Assembly (NCBI GenBank): GCA_021847925.1
Contig: JAJZNI010000026.1
Span: forward strand, 1 to 44,368
Origin: a bacterium
GTDB lineage: Bacteria > Chloroflexota > Dormibacteria > Aeolococcales > Aeolococcaceae
DNA length: 44,368 bases
Reading direction: 5' to 3'
The notes beneath the pieces are model-generated. The model saw only the letters and a program-made list of their open reading frames with translations, did not search any database and had not been told where the DNA came from. A program made the position numbers and the translations under genes. This document shows positions 1 to 9,018 of this stretch, piece after piece; position 1 is the stretch's first letter; every line of letters begins with the position of its first letter.

Positions 1-393
1 GGTGTCCATCCCGGACTCCACCTCCACCCCACCGGAGCGGCTGACAAGGACCACGGGGCACTGCAGCGCGGCATCGACGGCGATCGCCAGGTACAGCTCG
101 TCAACCGGCACCCGCCACGCCTCGATCCTGGCCCGGGAGGCCACCAGGCCGTCGACCGCCACCGACGTCACCCGGGTGAACGCGTCCCGCGCCTCGACCC
201 CGGTCCGAGCGCGAGCGATGGCCCCGGCCTTGCCGCGCCCGCCCGCCGGCACCTGAGCCTTGACCGCGACCGGGAATCCCACCCGCTCGGCGGCGTCCAC
301 CGCCTCGTCCGGCGAAGCGGCGAGCGCGCCCGCACCGCAGGGGATGCCGAACTCCGCCAGCAGGAGCTTGGACGCGTGCTCAACGAGGAACAC
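1..393 (-). CDS. ATP-grasp acyl-CoA ligase beta subunit, SucC-like (N-terminal part, cut by window edge)
   Basis: Not listed as such in the ORF track. Reading the minus strand from a GTG at 391-393 gives 131 uninterrupted codons to the window edge. The protein begins VFLVEHASKLLLAEFGIP and continues with FPVAVKAQVPAGGRGKAG. This is the N-terminal ATP-grasp signature of succinyl-CoA ligase beta subunits and relatives such as malate-CoA ligase, which join a carboxylic acid to CoA with ATP or GTP. The GTG directly follows the TGA of the upstream enoyl-CoA hydratase, with AGGGG about 6 nt before it, so translation is probably coupled. The alpha subunit would lie outside the window. Which acid it activates cannot be told; the operon context suggests the transported carboxylate or a breakdown product. 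Confidence 0.8.
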   Translation of the reverse strand, partial: MFLVEHASKLLLAEFGIPCGAGALAASPDEAVDAAERVGFPVAVKAQVPAGGRGKAGAIARARTGVEARDAFTRVTSVAVDGLVASRARIEAWRVPVDELYLAIAVDAALQCPVVLVSRSGGVEVESGMDT

Positions 394-1182
394 TCATCGC
401 CCCTGCCAGCGCGGTGGGCGCTTCTCGAGCCAGGCGCGGATCCCCTCCTTGCGATCCTCGCTGAGATAGGGATTCGGGCCCACCGAGAGCCGCAGCGCAC
501 TCCAGAGCGGGACCTCCAAGCCCTTGATCGCCTTCTCCTTCATGCTCCTCACGGAGAGCGGGGCGTTGGCGGCGATGCGCTCGGCGAGCTGCATCGTCTC
601 CTCCATCAGCCGCTCCCGTGGCACCACCCGGTTCACCAGGCCCCAGCGGGCGGCCTCCTCGGCCGTGATGTACCTGCCGGTGAAGAGCATCTCGACGGCG
701 ATGCCGTAGGGGATCCTCTTCGGCAGGACCACGGACCCGAAGTTCGCTCCCATGCCCACCGTGGCCTCGGGCAGCCCGAGCCGGACGCCCTCGGCGGCGA
801 TCCGGATGTCGCAGGAGAGCGCGAGCTCGAACCCGCCCGCCACCGCCGCACCGTTCAGGGCCGCGATCGTCGGCTTGAAGGTCTCGGTCATGACCTCGAA
901 GACCTGTCGCTCGACGTTGCCCATGGGCGCCCGGAATCCCTCCCCACGCCTGTCGATCTCCCCGATCTCCTTGAGGTCCGCCCCGGCGCAGAACGCCCTC
1001 TCTCCCGCACCCGTGACCACGATCACGCGCACCTCGTCGTCCTCGGCCGCGCGCAGCAGCTCCTCGACGAGACCCCTCTGGAGGGTGCTGCTCAGGGCGT
1101 TGCTCCGCTCCGGGCGGTTGAGCGTGAGCTTGTGTATGTGTCCGATCCTCTCCGATAGGTATTCCGCGTCTGCAGCACCCAC
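394..1182 (-). CDS. enoyl-CoA hydratase/isomerase (crotonase family)
   Basis: A crotonase-fold enzyme of 262 residues, expected to add water across the double bond of an enoyl-CoA. The oxyanion-hole motif FCAGADLKE lies at about residues 64-72. Both catalytic glutamates of true hydratases are present 20 residues apart (Glu119 in GGFEL, Glu139 in LPEA), which favours hydratase over other crotonase activities. The ORF track starts at 1230, but the GTG at 1182 has GGGAGG 8 nt upstream, and the extra 16 residues of the longer form do not resemble the family, so I use the shorter start. It sits between an MmgE/PrpD gene and a CoA-ligase gene, fitting a CoA-thioester degradation pathway. The substrate is unknown. 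Confidence 0.93.
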   Translation of the reverse strand: MGAADAEYLSERIGHIHKLTLNRPERSNALSSTLQRGLVEELLRAAEDDEVRVIVVTGAGERAFCAGADLKEIGEIDRRGEGFRAPMGNVERQVFEVMTETFKPTIAALNGAAVAGGFELALSCDIRIAAEGVRLGLPEATVGMGANFGSVVLPKRIPYGIAVEMLFTGRYITAEEAARWGLVNRVVPRERLMEETMQLAERIAANAPLSVRSMKEKAIKGLEVPLWSALRLSVGPNPYLSEDRKEGIRAWLEKRPPRWQGR

Positions 1183-1268
1183 GTCATGCGCCTCCCTACA
1201 CCTCGGTTCGACAAGGGCCGGCCGTCCCACGGCGCCCCTGCGGACACCTCATCTCAGCGCGCGGCGCC

Positions 1269-2642
1269 TCATTGCGACGCGCCGGCCATCAGGGGGGTGA
1301 GCTCGCCCACCCGTGGGACGCCATCCAGCGCCAGGAGCCGGTCGCACAGGACGGCCGCGGGCCCAGCCCCCAGCACCGGTCCCATCAGGTCGAGCGACTT
1401 CTCCCGCACCTCCGCGACGCTCATGGGGATCGCCGCCGTCCCCCGCACGTGGGTGACCTCGTGCTCGAGCACCTCCACCCGTCCGGCCACGCGCCGGGTG
1501 ACCCTGAGCCGAGCCGCCCGCGTCCCTCTGATCGTCTCATCGGGTGCGAGCACGGTGCGCGAGAGCAGGCTCACCACGTCGTCGCGCCGCATCCGCTGGG
1601 TGTCGTGCGCCATCTCGAAGCTGAACCGCCCATCCTGCAGCGTCCCCACGACCAGGTACTGGCAGTTGATGCTCGGCATGTCCCGCCCGTCGACGATGAA
1701 GTAGCTGTCGCTCGGGAGGGAGATCTCGATGCCCTCGACCTCGGATGCCTGGAGGGAGTGGTCCCGGACCAGCTCGACCATCGCCTCCACCGCGGCCTGC
1801 GCCGGCGAGCCCACCGAGTACTTCTTGAGCGTGGTGCGCATGACCTCGTAGCGAGAGCCCAGCTCGGCGACGAGCGCCTCCCTGTCCGGGGTGACGGGAA
1901 GGCCGTCCAGCCAGTTGGGCCGGCCGCTGAAGGCGTCCTCGACACCGCCGCCGCCCGCGCGCACCAGGGTGGTCGCCAGCAGGCCCTGGCTTGCGGGCAT
2001 CCCGCCGAAGACGAAGGCCTTCTCGACGTGGTGGGGATCCCGCATCCAGGTCAGCGTGCCGGAGCAGAGCTGAGTGGCGTACGACAGCGAATGGCGGACC
2101 TGCGTGGCGTCCAGCCCCAGCGCCACCGCCGCCGCGGCGGTCGCGCCGAAGGCCCCCACCATCGCATGGCTGCTCGGCCCGCCCCTGCTCACGTCCCGCT
2201 CCTTGAGGGGAGCCGCGCGCCCGACGCGGCCTCCGATGTCGTATCCGGCCGCGACGCTGCGGAGGAGGAGGCTGCCGGAGCCGCCGACCGCCTCCACCCC
2301 GGCGAGGGCCGCCGGCACGACCGCGCAGCCGGGGTGGCTCAGCGAATCGGGGTGGGAGTCGTCCGTCTCGTCCGCGTGCGCCGCCATCCCGTTGCAGAGG
2401 GCGGCGACCACGGGGCTGGTCCGCTCCCCCATGCCGACGATGGTCGCGGCCTCCCCTCCCGAGAAGCGGCCCTGGCTGTGCGCCCACGCCCGGGCGACGC
2501 GTGCCGCCGGGAGCCGCGACCCGGAGACCATCGCCGCCACCGTGTCCAGCAGGTGGAGCGCAGCGCGCTCCCGCACCTCCCCGGGAAGCTCCGTCGCGCC
2601 GGCCCGCGCCAGGTACCCGGCCACCTCCTCGATGACGCTCAT
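1269..2642 (-). CDS. MmgE/PrpD family protein (first of three paralogues)
   Basis: A 457-residue full-length member of the MmgE/PrpD family. The family includes 2-methylcitrate dehydratase PrpD, cis-aconitate decarboxylase and iminodisuccinate epimerase, all acting on polycarboxylic acids without an iron-sulfur cluster. Visible family features are the N-terminal helical region with LLDTVAAMVSG, the HADETDDSHPDSLSHPG segment near residue 90, the SSHAMVGAFGATAAAAVALGL helix and a C-terminal domain with a lysine-rich KKYSVG stretch. The start has a GGAGG-type site just upstream. It lies 60 bp after livF and 86 bp before the enoyl-CoA hydratase, in the same operon. Whether it dehydrates, decarboxylates or epimerises cannot be told from sequence. 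Confidence 0.9.
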   Translation of the reverse strand: MSVIEEVAGYLARAGATELPGEVRERAALHLLDTVAAMVSGSRLPAARVARAWAHSQGRFSGGEAATIVGMGERTSPVVAALCNGMAAHADETDDSHPDSLSHPGCAVVPAALAGVEAVGGSGSLLLRSVAAGYDIGGRVGRAAPLKERDVSRGGPSSHAMVGAFGATAAAAVALGLDATQVRHSLSYATQLCSGTLTWMRDPHHVEKAFVFGGMPASQGLLATTLVRAGGGGVEDAFSGRPNWLDGLPVTPDREALVAELGSRYEVMRTTLKKYSVGSPAQAAVEAMVELVRDHSLQASEVEGIEISLPSDSYFIVDGRDMPSINCQYLVVGTLQDGRFSFEMAHDTQRMRRDDVVSLLSRTVLAPDETIRGTRAARLRVTRRVAGRVEVLEHEVTHVRGTAAIPMSVAEVREKSLDLMGPVLGAGPAAVLCDRLLALDGVPRVGELTPLMAGASQ

Positions 2643-2702
2643 CGCCTCCGTCCTCCCGCCACACCAGCGCTGCGCATGTCCTGCCGTCCGTCCTCAACCG
2701 CC

Positions 2703-3398
2703 CTAGCCGACGAAGAGGCCTTCGACATCCGACCGCTCGACGAGGGCCGAGCAGGCATCGTGGGCCGCCACCTGGCCGTCCACGAGCACGTAGCCCACGT
2801 CCGAGTGGCTCAGCGCCTGGGCCACGTTCTGCTCGACCGCGAAGATGCCGATGCCGCTGGCCCTGATCCGGTCGACGGCATCCCACATCCTGTCCACGTA
2901 GGCGGGCGACATCCCCGCCGTCGGCTCGTCCAGGAGCAGCATCTTGGCGTTCCCCATCAGCGCCCTCCCGATCCCGAGCATCGCCTGCTGGCCGCCGGAG
3001 AGGACGCCCGCCTGCCGGCGCCGATCCCGCTTCAGGTCCGGGAACAGCGTGAACACCCGCTCGAACTGCTCGGAGAGGCTGCCCTTCACCGCGTAGGCCC
3101 CCATCTCCAGGTTCTCGGTGACGCTGAGGGTGGGGAAGACGCGCTGGAGCTGGGGCACATAACCGAGGCCCTGCTTGATCCGCTCGTGAGCGGGCAGGTC
3201 CGTCATCTCGAGGTCATCGAAGAAGATCTGCCCCGAGGTCAGCGGCAGCTCCCCGAAGATGGCCTTCATCAGAGTGGACTTCCCGGCGCCGTTGGGCCCG
3301 AGGGCCACGACCACCTCGCCGTCCTGAACGTCGATGTCGACGCCGCGGACGATGGGGTCGCCCCCGTAGCCCGCGACCAGAGCACGTGCCTTGAGCAC
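2703..3398 (-). CDS. livF: branched-chain amino acid-type ABC transporter ATP-binding protein LivF
   Basis: The second ATPase of a Liv/HAAT-type importer, about 231 residues and cytoplasmic. It shows Walker A GPNGAGKST, the ABC signature LSGGQQAM, Walker B MLLLDEPTAGMSP and the switch histidine region replaced by VEQN, as is usual in LivF (AVEQN). The ORF track begins at 3416, but GTG at 3398 gives a protein starting (M)LKARALVAGYG, which matches LivF N-termini, and places the start one base after the livG stop. The longer form would add WWWPEV. It works with LivG, LivM, LivH and the lipoprotein LivK encoded upstream. The cargo need not be an amino acid: such systems also import urea, amides and aromatic or dicarboxylic acids. 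Confidence 0.92.
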   Translation of the reverse strand: MLKARALVAGYGGDPIVRGVDIDVQDGEVVVALGPNGAGKSTLMKAIFGELPLTSGQIFFDDLEMTDLPAHERIKQGLGYVPQLQRVFPTLSVTENLEMGAYAVKGSLSEQFERVFTLFPDLKRDRRRQAGVLSGGQQAMLGIGRALMGNAKMLLLDEPTAGMSPAYVDRMWDAVDRIRASGIGIFAVEQNVAQALSHSDVGYVLVDGQVAAHDACSALVERSDVEGLFVG

Positions 3399-3399
3399 C

Positions 3400-4179
3400 T
3401 CAGGCCACCACCACATTCATGCCGAGGTACGACTTCGCGACGCGGGGGTCGGCGCGCACCTCGTCGAGCGTCCCGCTCGTGAGGATCCGTCCCTGGTCCA
3501 TGACGATCACCCTCTTGCACAATCGCTCGATGAAGCTCAGGTTGTGCTCCACGATGAGGAGCGTGACCCCGGCCTCCTGGAAGGCCCGCAGCACCGACAC
3601 CATGTCGTCGCGGAGCCGCGGGTTGACACCGGCCACCGGCTCGTCGAGGACGAGCATCCGCGGCTCCCCGACCGCCGCCCGCGCCAGCTCCAGGAGCTTG
3701 CGCTGCCCGCCGGACAGGACGCCGGCCATCTGGGTGAGCTTCTCCTGGAGGGTCACCACGGTCACCGTCCGCTCCGCCGCCGTCGCGATCTCGATCTCCT
3801 GATCCCACCACAGCCTCGGGAAGAACGACCGCCAGAGGCGCTCGCCCCTCTGGGGCCGGCGCGCCAGCATGGCGTTCTCCATCACCGCGGTGTCGGTCAT
3901 CAGCCGCGCCATCTGGAAGGTGCGCACCACCCCCAGACGTGCGATCTGCCAGCGCGCTGCATGGGAGATGTCCACGCCGCCGAAGAGGATGCGCCCCGTC
4001 GCCGGATGCCGGCCTCCGCAGATCATCTCCCCGACCGTCGTCTTCCCCGCCCCGTTGGGGCCGATCAGGCCCAGGGTCTCGCCCTCGTGGACGGTGAAGC
4101 TGCAGCCCGCGAGCGCCTGCACCCCACCGAAGTGGTAGCTGACGTCCTGCACGTCGAGGAGCACGTCGCCGATGCTCAT
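3400..4179 (-). CDS. livG: branched-chain amino acid-type ABC transporter ATP-binding protein LivG
   Basis: The first ATPase of the Liv-type importer, 259 residues. It contains Walker A GPNGAGKTT near residues 40-48, the LivG-specific ARLGVVRTFQMARL segment, the signature LSGGQRKLLELARA, Walker B MLVLDEPVAGVNP and the switch region LLIVEHNLSF. The start ATG overlaps the livM stop by four bases (ATGA), so the two are translationally coupled. The C-terminus, ending YLGMNVVVA, matches the family. It is expected to dimerise with LivF and energise the LivHM channel. Confidence 0.95.
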   Translation of the reverse strand: MSIGDVLLDVQDVSYHFGGVQALAGCSFTVHEGETLGLIGPNGAGKTTVGEMICGGRHPATGRILFGGVDISHAARWQIARLGVVRTFQMARLMTDTAVMENAMLARRPQRGERLWRSFFPRLWWDQEIEIATAAERTVTVVTLQEKLTQMAGVLSGGQRKLLELARAAVGEPRMLVLDEPVAGVNPRLRDDMVSVLRAFQEAGVTLLIVEHNLSFIERLCKRVIVMDQGRILTSGTLDEVRADPRVAKSYLGMNVVVA

Positions 4180-5201
4180 CGGGAGTCCCCCACGCCGACC
4201 GGGCCGGGAGCGGGCGGAGCCAGGGGCCTCGCCAGCGCCATCCGGCTGCGCAGTCGCCGGTACAGCCGCAGGTTCGGCTCCGGGAAGAGGCCCTGGGGCC
4301 GGAAGCGCAGCGTGACGATGAGGAGCAGCCCGATGGTGGCCTGGCGCAGCCCGCCCACCAGGTCGGGGTTGAGGCTGCTCGGCAGGTAGCGAGTCCCCTC
4401 GCTGATCACGATGAAGACGACGATCGCTCCGACGACCGCCCCGAAGGGGCTGGAGGTCCCGCCCACGATCAGCGCCGCCAGGATCAGGAAGGTCTCGAGG
4501 GGCAGGAACGCGTTGGGGTTGTACGCCCCCGTGTTCATGGCCAGCAGCCCCCCCCCGACGCCCGCGATGAAGCTGCCGATGCAGAAGGCGGTCAGCCGGG
4601 CCGCCAGCACCCGCCGCCCGAAGGTCTCCGCGATCACGCCGTCCTCGCGCACGGCGCGGAGCACGCGGCCCAGGGGTGACTTGTAGAGGCGCGACGCCGC
4701 GAAGAAGGTGCCCACCGCGACCACGATGCCGATCGCCATGAAGACCAGGTCCCCGGCGAGCCCCCCGGAGGCGATCCCGAGGTTGGAGTAAGGGCGCGGG
4801 ATGTTGGCCAGCCCGGTCCAGCCGTTGACCAGGCTGGTCTGGTTGCCGGCGACGGTCCAGATGATCTCTCCCACGCCGATCAACGAGATCGCGAGGTAGT
4901 CGCTGCGCAGCCGCTGCATCACGAGGAAGGAGAGCAGCAGCGCCGCGACGACGCAGACCGCCCCGCTGACGAGCAGGGCCACGGGCCAGGGCAGGGACAA
5001 CCCCACGATGTACGACTGCGGGAACGTCTGCGTCTGATGCGATCCCAGGGTGGTCACCGCGGTGGTGTAGGCGCCGATCGCGACGAAGGTGATGTAGGAG
5101 AAGTTCAGCACCCCGGCGAACCCGAACTGGATGTTGAACCCCAGGACGAGGATCGTCTCGATCGCCGCCACCGTCACTAACGTTACAATGTAGTATTCCA
5201 C
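4176..5201 (-). CDS. livM: branched-chain amino acid-type ABC transporter permease LivM
   Basis: An integral membrane permease of 341 residues with about eight to ten hydrophobic helices. Typical LivM segments are visible: NIQFGFAGVLNFSYITFVAIGAY near residue 25, RSDYLAISLIGVGEI near 135, and the coupling region SPLGRVLRAVREDGVIAETFGR before the last helices. It starts with GTG, with an AAGGCGG-like site upstream. It overlaps livG by four bases and lies 51 bp after livH. With LivH it forms the membrane channel. The hydrophilic C-terminal tail (RLYRRLRSRMALARP) is ordinary for the family. Confidence 0.94.
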   Translation of the reverse strand: MEYYIVTLVTVAAIETILVLGFNIQFGFAGVLNFSYITFVAIGAYTTAVTTLGSHQTQTFPQSYIVGLSLPWPVALLVSGAVCVVAALLLSFLVMQRLRSDYLAISLIGVGEIIWTVAGNQTSLVNGWTGLANIPRPYSNLGIASGGLAGDLVFMAIGIVVAVGTFFAASRLYKSPLGRVLRAVREDGVIAETFGRRVLAARLTAFCIGSFIAGVGGGLLAMNTGAYNPNAFLPLETFLILAALIVGGTSSPFGAVVGAIVVFIVISEGTRYLPSSLNPDLVGGLRQATIGLLLIVTLRFRPQGLFPEPNLRLYRRLRSRMALARPLAPPAPGPVGVGDSR

Positions 5202-5252
5202 GTGCAGATCCGCCTTCTCTCTTGACTCTTTCCTAGGCCGCTCGACCCTGCC

Positions 5253-6128
5253 CTAATGCCGCGCCCGCGCGGCGAAGAGCCCCTGCGGCCTCACCATCAG
5301 GGCGACCACCAGCACCCCGAAGGCGAGCGCGATGGAGTACCCGGAGTTGAGGTAGGCCCCACTCACCTCCAGCACCATCCCCATGAGCACCGCGGCGAGG
5401 ATGGTCCCCATGGGCTTGCCGATCCCGCCCATGATCACGGGCGCCATGACGATGAAGAGGTAGGTGAGGCCGGTGGTGGGGGTCAGCACGCCCACCTGGA
5501 GGATGAGCACGACGCCCGAGATCCCCGACAACGCGCCCGCGATGGCCCAGGTCAGCCTGGTCAGCGTCCGCACGTTGATCGCCGAGGCCTGCGCCAGCTC
5601 CATGTTGTCGGACATCGCCCGCAGCGCCTTCCCAACCTTGGTGAAGCGGAGCAGCATCTCCAATCCCCCCAGCACCACCACGGCGCACCCGATGATGATG
5701 AGCTGCTCGGTGGTGAAGATGAAGGGGCCCACGTTGTACGACCGCGGGGTGGGAAGCCCGTAGGTCTTGAAGAGGGATCCGAAGACGGCCTGGAGGATCC
5801 CGCTGATCATCAGGGACAGACCGAGGGTGACCACGGTCATGGTCACGACCTTCGGCTTCTTGCGCATGAAGGGGGTGAACACGATCTTGTCCAGGGCGAC
5901 GGCCAGGATGGCCGTCGCGATCGCGGCCGCGATCAGCCCCAAGAAGAGGTTCTGATGGAGGGTGGCGACGACGAGGAACGCCATGTACGCGCCGAAGGTC
6001 ATGAAGTCCCCGTAGGCGAAGTTGATGAAGTTGGTGATCCCGACCTGAAGCGTGGCGCCAACAGCCCCGATTGCCAGCACGCTGGCCGTCACCAGCCCGA
6101 AGCCAACCGACTGCAAGAACACGTCCAC
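5253..6128 (-). CDS. livH: branched-chain amino acid-type ABC transporter permease LivH
   Basis: The second permease of the Liv-type importer, 291 residues, strongly hydrophobic with about eight membrane segments. The N-terminal GATLQVGITNFINFAYGDFMTFGAY and the coupling loop RFTKVGKALRAMSDNMELAQASAIN are characteristic of LivH. It starts with GTG at 6128; GGGAG lies about 13 nt upstream. It sits between the binding-protein gene (75 bp gap) and livM (51 bp gap), the usual livKHMGF order. Confidence 0.94.
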   Translation of the reverse strand: MDVFLQSVGFGLVTASVLAIGAVGATLQVGITNFINFAYGDFMTFGAYMAFLVVATLHQNLFLGLIAAAIATAILAVALDKIVFTPFMRKKPKVVTMTVVTLGLSLMISGILQAVFGSLFKTYGLPTPRSYNVGPFIFTTEQLIIIGCAVVVLGGLEMLLRFTKVGKALRAMSDNMELAQASAINVRTLTRLTWAIAGALSGISGVVLILQVGVLTPTTGLTYLFIVMAPVIMGGIGKPMGTILAAVLMGMVLEVSGAYLNSGYSIALAFGVLVVALMVRPQGLFAARARH

Positions 6129-6203
6129 TGCTGACTACGCTCCCATCTTGCGTCTGATCATTGCGTTCACTCGCCGCCGCTCAACCTCACATTCCGTGGA
6201 TGG

Positions 6204-7478
6204 CTACCCGACCGAGTACGGCTTCAGCACGCTGGCCGGGTACTGGGTGATGGTCTTGGTGGAGCCGCCCGACTGGAACTGCAGGATCGCGAACGGCCCG
6301 AAGACGTTGTGGTACTGGTTGAAGCCTCCCGCGCTGGCCGAGAAGGCGAATTGCACGGGCTTGTGCTCCTTGATCAGCTTGACGGCCTCGGCGTAGCTGG
6401 CGGTCAGCGTCCCGGGCCCGTTGGCGATCTCCGGAAGCGCCTTGATGATCGCCTGCGAGTTGGTCGATCCGGCCTTGTCGATCGCCAGCGCCAGGGCCAT
6501 CGCGGAGTCGTAGGAGTTGTTGGCGTTGTTGGCGAAGTTGTTGGTGTGGTAGGTCGCCTCGTACTCCTTGGCGAAGGTGGTGGCGCCGATGCCCGTCACC
6601 GAGATCGACTGCGCCGCGGAGATCAGCCCGTCGGTGGCGATGGACGACCCCACCGCCTGGTAGAACTGGGTCGTGTCAGCGGTGTTGGTCATCACCCAGG
6701 GCACGTTCATCAGGCCCAGCGACTGGATCTCGGGGAAGAGGACGCCGGCGGTGGTCGGGTCCACCTGGGAGAAGATGACCTGCGGGTGCATGGCGTAGAT
6801 CTTCTCGATCGCGCTGCGGTACGAGGTCTGCGCCACGGCCAGGTTGACCGTGCCCAGCATGGTGCCGCCGTGGGCCTTGTAGGTCTGGGCCAGCGGGCCC
6901 TCGACGCTGGTGGCGGCGGGCTGCTCGACGAAGACGTTCACCGCGCGGGTCCACCCCTTGGAGAGGGCGTACTTGACCATGGCTCCCGCCATGACGCCGT
7001 CGGAGACCGTGAGCCGGAAGAAGTACGGCGAGGTCTCGTGGTCGAAGGCGGTCGAGCCGCCCGCCACGATGTCGACCTCCTTGGCGGCGATGGCCTCGGG
7101 CAGGGAGGCGCCGGCCGTGATGGTGGTCGGGCCCAGCAGGGCGACCGCGTTGTCGACGTGGATGGCCTTGCTCACCGCCGTCACCGCGTCGCCGGGGTCA
7201 CCGGCGGTGTCCTCGGTGATGTAGCTCAGCGGCCGGCCGAGCACGCCGCCCGCGGCGTTGATGACGTTCAGCGCGAGGTTGTAGCCCTGCATCGCGGCGG
7301 GCCCGATGAACCCCTCCGGACCCGTGAAGGGCAGGATCACCGCCACCTTGATCGCCCCCTTGCCGCTCGACGACCCCGAGGGGCTCGACGAGGTCGACGC
7401 GGACGCCCCACAGGCGGCCACCAGACTGACCGCTGCTGCCCCGAGGAGCGTCCGGAACCAGACGCCTCTACTGCTCAT
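6204..7478 (-). CDS. livK: ABC transporter substrate-binding lipoprotein (LivK-like)
   Basis: A 424-residue extracytoplasmic binding protein of the type I (leucine-binding) fold. It begins with a lipoprotein signal peptide: MSSRGVWFR, a hydrophobic stretch, then the lipobox VAAC with Cys23 as the lipid-modified residue. A Ser/Gly-rich linker follows, and mature sequence starts at IKVAVILPFTGPEGFIGP, typical of LivK/HAAT proteins. GGAGGG lies 9 nt before the ATG. The lipid anchor points to a monoderm or monoderm-like envelope. It leads the livKHMGF block and should define cargo specificity. Being embedded between MmgE/PrpD and CoA-pathway genes argues for a carboxylic acid rather than an amino acid, but that is inference. 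Confidence 0.93.
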   Translation of the reverse strand: MSSRGVWFRTLLGAAAVSLVAACGASASTSSSPSGSSSGKGAIKVAVILPFTGPEGFIGPAAMQGYNLALNVINAAGGVLGRPLSYITEDTAGDPGDAVTAVSKAIHVDNAVALLGPTTITAGASLPEAIAAKEVDIVAGGSTAFDHETSPYFFRLTVSDGVMAGAMVKYALSKGWTRAVNVFVEQPAATSVEGPLAQTYKAHGGTMLGTVNLAVAQTSYRSAIEKIYAMHPQVIFSQVDPTTAGVLFPEIQSLGLMNVPWVMTNTADTTQFYQAVGSSIATDGLISAAQSISVTGIGATTFAKEYEATYHTNNFANNANNSYDSAMALALAIDKAGSTNSQAIIKALPEIANGPGTLTASYAEAVKLIKEHKPVQFAFSASAGGFNQYHNVFGPFAILQFQSGGSTKTITQYPASVLKPYSVG

Positions 7479-7561
7479 CCCAACCAGCCCTCCAAAGTGA
7501 TACGTGACGTTGGATCGACGTGCATCTGACGTGAGTCATGTCCAGCTTTCCCAGCCACTGC

Positions 7562-9016
7562 TCATACCTCCGTGCCTGACGGTGCCCTCCTGGCCTGCGT
7601 TCGCTGACGCTGCTCGCGAGTGCAGAGGCCGATGAGCCGGGTGATGTCCGGCGCCGCGGCCAGCTCGCGGGTTGCCTGCACGATGCTGTCCACCGCCGCC
7701 GCACCCAGCGACGGCGTGACGTTCGCCCGGAACTTGCCGAGGAGCTCGTCCGGGGTGGCGGGGTGGCGCGGCCCGCCGCGCTGCTCCATGACGTCGGACT
7801 CGTAGACCCGACCCTCCGCCACCTCGACGCGCACCCGGGCGGGGAAGCCCTCGGGGGGCAGGGCGGGGTCGCCGGTGCACCTCACCCGCCGCGCGAACGC
7901 GGCGACCCGGGGGTCGCGCCGGACCTCCTCGGAGTAGTCGTCGACCCCGGCCCGCCCGAGGACCGCGAGGATCGCCACCGAGTAGGGCAGGCTGAACTTC
8001 ATGTGGTAGGGGCTCGTCGGGCGCAGCTTCTCGTCGCGCGGCTCGGCGACGATGGGGATGCATTCCGCGGGGACGACGCACTCCACGCCCTCCACCTGGT
8101 CCGCGCTCAGCCCATGGGTGGCCATGATCTCCGCGAGGGCGTCCATGGACGCGTGGTTCCACGCGCCGCTCGGGTATGGCTTGTAGACCGCCTCGGGGTA
8201 CAGCCAGTGCCGTCCCAGGGCGTCCAGGGCGCGGTCCAGGTCGATCGGCTCGTCGCGCCCAAGGAAGGCGTTGTAGAAGCCGAAGGTGCCCTCCAGCGCC
8301 TCGGCGGGTCCGGTCACGCCCTCGGCGGCCAGGCGGGCCGCGGTGATGCCCGCCTGGACCGCCCAGCCGGGGTGCAGCTGCTTCACCTGCGAGCCGTCGA
8401 TCAACCCCTGCAGCAATCCGGCCGACTGGCTGCACGCCAGGGCGATGGCGTGGGCGGTCCGGGCGGCATCCAGCCCCAGCATCCGCGCCGCGAGCGCGGC
8501 CACGCCGATCGGGCCGACCATGGACGTCGCATGCAGACCGCGCCGGTGAAAGGCGTGCGAGGGGGCGGCCATGCCCACCGTCAGCGCCACCTCCGCCCCC
8601 GCCACCATCGAGGTGAGGACCTCGCGCCCATCCGACCCGGTGGCCTCGGCCATGGCGAGCGCGGCGGGCACCACCAGGTTGCTGATGTGCACGGCGGCCC
8701 CGCTGTGGGTGTCGTCGTAGTCCGGTCCGTGGCCGACGGCGGCATTCACGAACCCGGCGAGCGCGGCGGGAAGACGCCGGCCCCAGGGAAGCGTGGTCGC
8801 CTCCTCCACGCCCCCCATCTGCGAGGCCACCCGCGCGATCGGGGAGGCGGCCTCCAGCCGCGAGCCCGCGATGACGACGCCGATCATGTCCAGCAGGCGC
8901 CACCTGGCGTTCTCCACCACGGCCTCGGGGAGGTCCTGGAAGGAGAGGTCGGAGACGAAGCCGGCCAGCCGCTGCACCGCGGTGGCGGAGGCCTCGGGCT
9001 GCCGGAGAGCGCTCAC
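7562..9016 (-). CDS. MmgE/PrpD family protein (second of three paralogues)
   Basis: A 484-residue MmgE/PrpD family member. It shows the N-terminal RWRLLDMIGVVIAGSRLEAA helix, the active-site-region motif GHGPDYDDTHSGAAVHISN near residue 115, ATSMVGPIGVAALAARMLGLD, and the KQLHPGWAVQAGITAARLA segment (compare MmgE KxxHPGWAAHxG). It starts with GTG only two bases after the HMG-CoA-lyase-type gene stop, so it is coupled to it. The liv genes follow after 83 bp. It is clearly diverged from the paralogues at 1269 and 30352, so the three probably act on different substrates or steps. Confidence 0.92.
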   Translation of the reverse strand: MSALRQPEASATAVQRLAGFVSDLSFQDLPEAVVENARWRLLDMIGVVIAGSRLEAASPIARVASQMGGVEEATTLPWGRRLPAALAGFVNAAVGHGPDYDDTHSGAAVHISNLVVPAALAMAEATGSDGREVLTSMVAGAEVALTVGMAAPSHAFHRRGLHATSMVGPIGVAALAARMLGLDAARTAHAIALACSQSAGLLQGLIDGSQVKQLHPGWAVQAGITAARLAAEGVTGPAEALEGTFGFYNAFLGRDEPIDLDRALDALGRHWLYPEAVYKPYPSGAWNHASMDALAEIMATHGLSADQVEGVECVVPAECIPIVAEPRDEKLRPTSPYHMKFSLPYSVAILAVLGRAGVDDYSEEVRRDPRVAAFARRVRCTGDPALPPEGFPARVRVEVAEGRVYESDVMEQRGGPRHPATPDELLGKFRANVTPSLGAAAVDSIVQATRELAAAPDITRLIGLCTREQRQRTQARRAPSGTEV

Positions 9017-9018
9017 TG

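Noticed and set aside
1272-3482. 736-residue plus-strand ORF
   Set aside because: Antisense shadow spanning MmgE/PrpD and livF; composition is His/Arg/Pro-rich with no family match.
4545-4562. C-run in livM as a possible frameshift site
   Set aside because: The livM frame reads through it and matches the family on both sides, so no recoding or error is needed.
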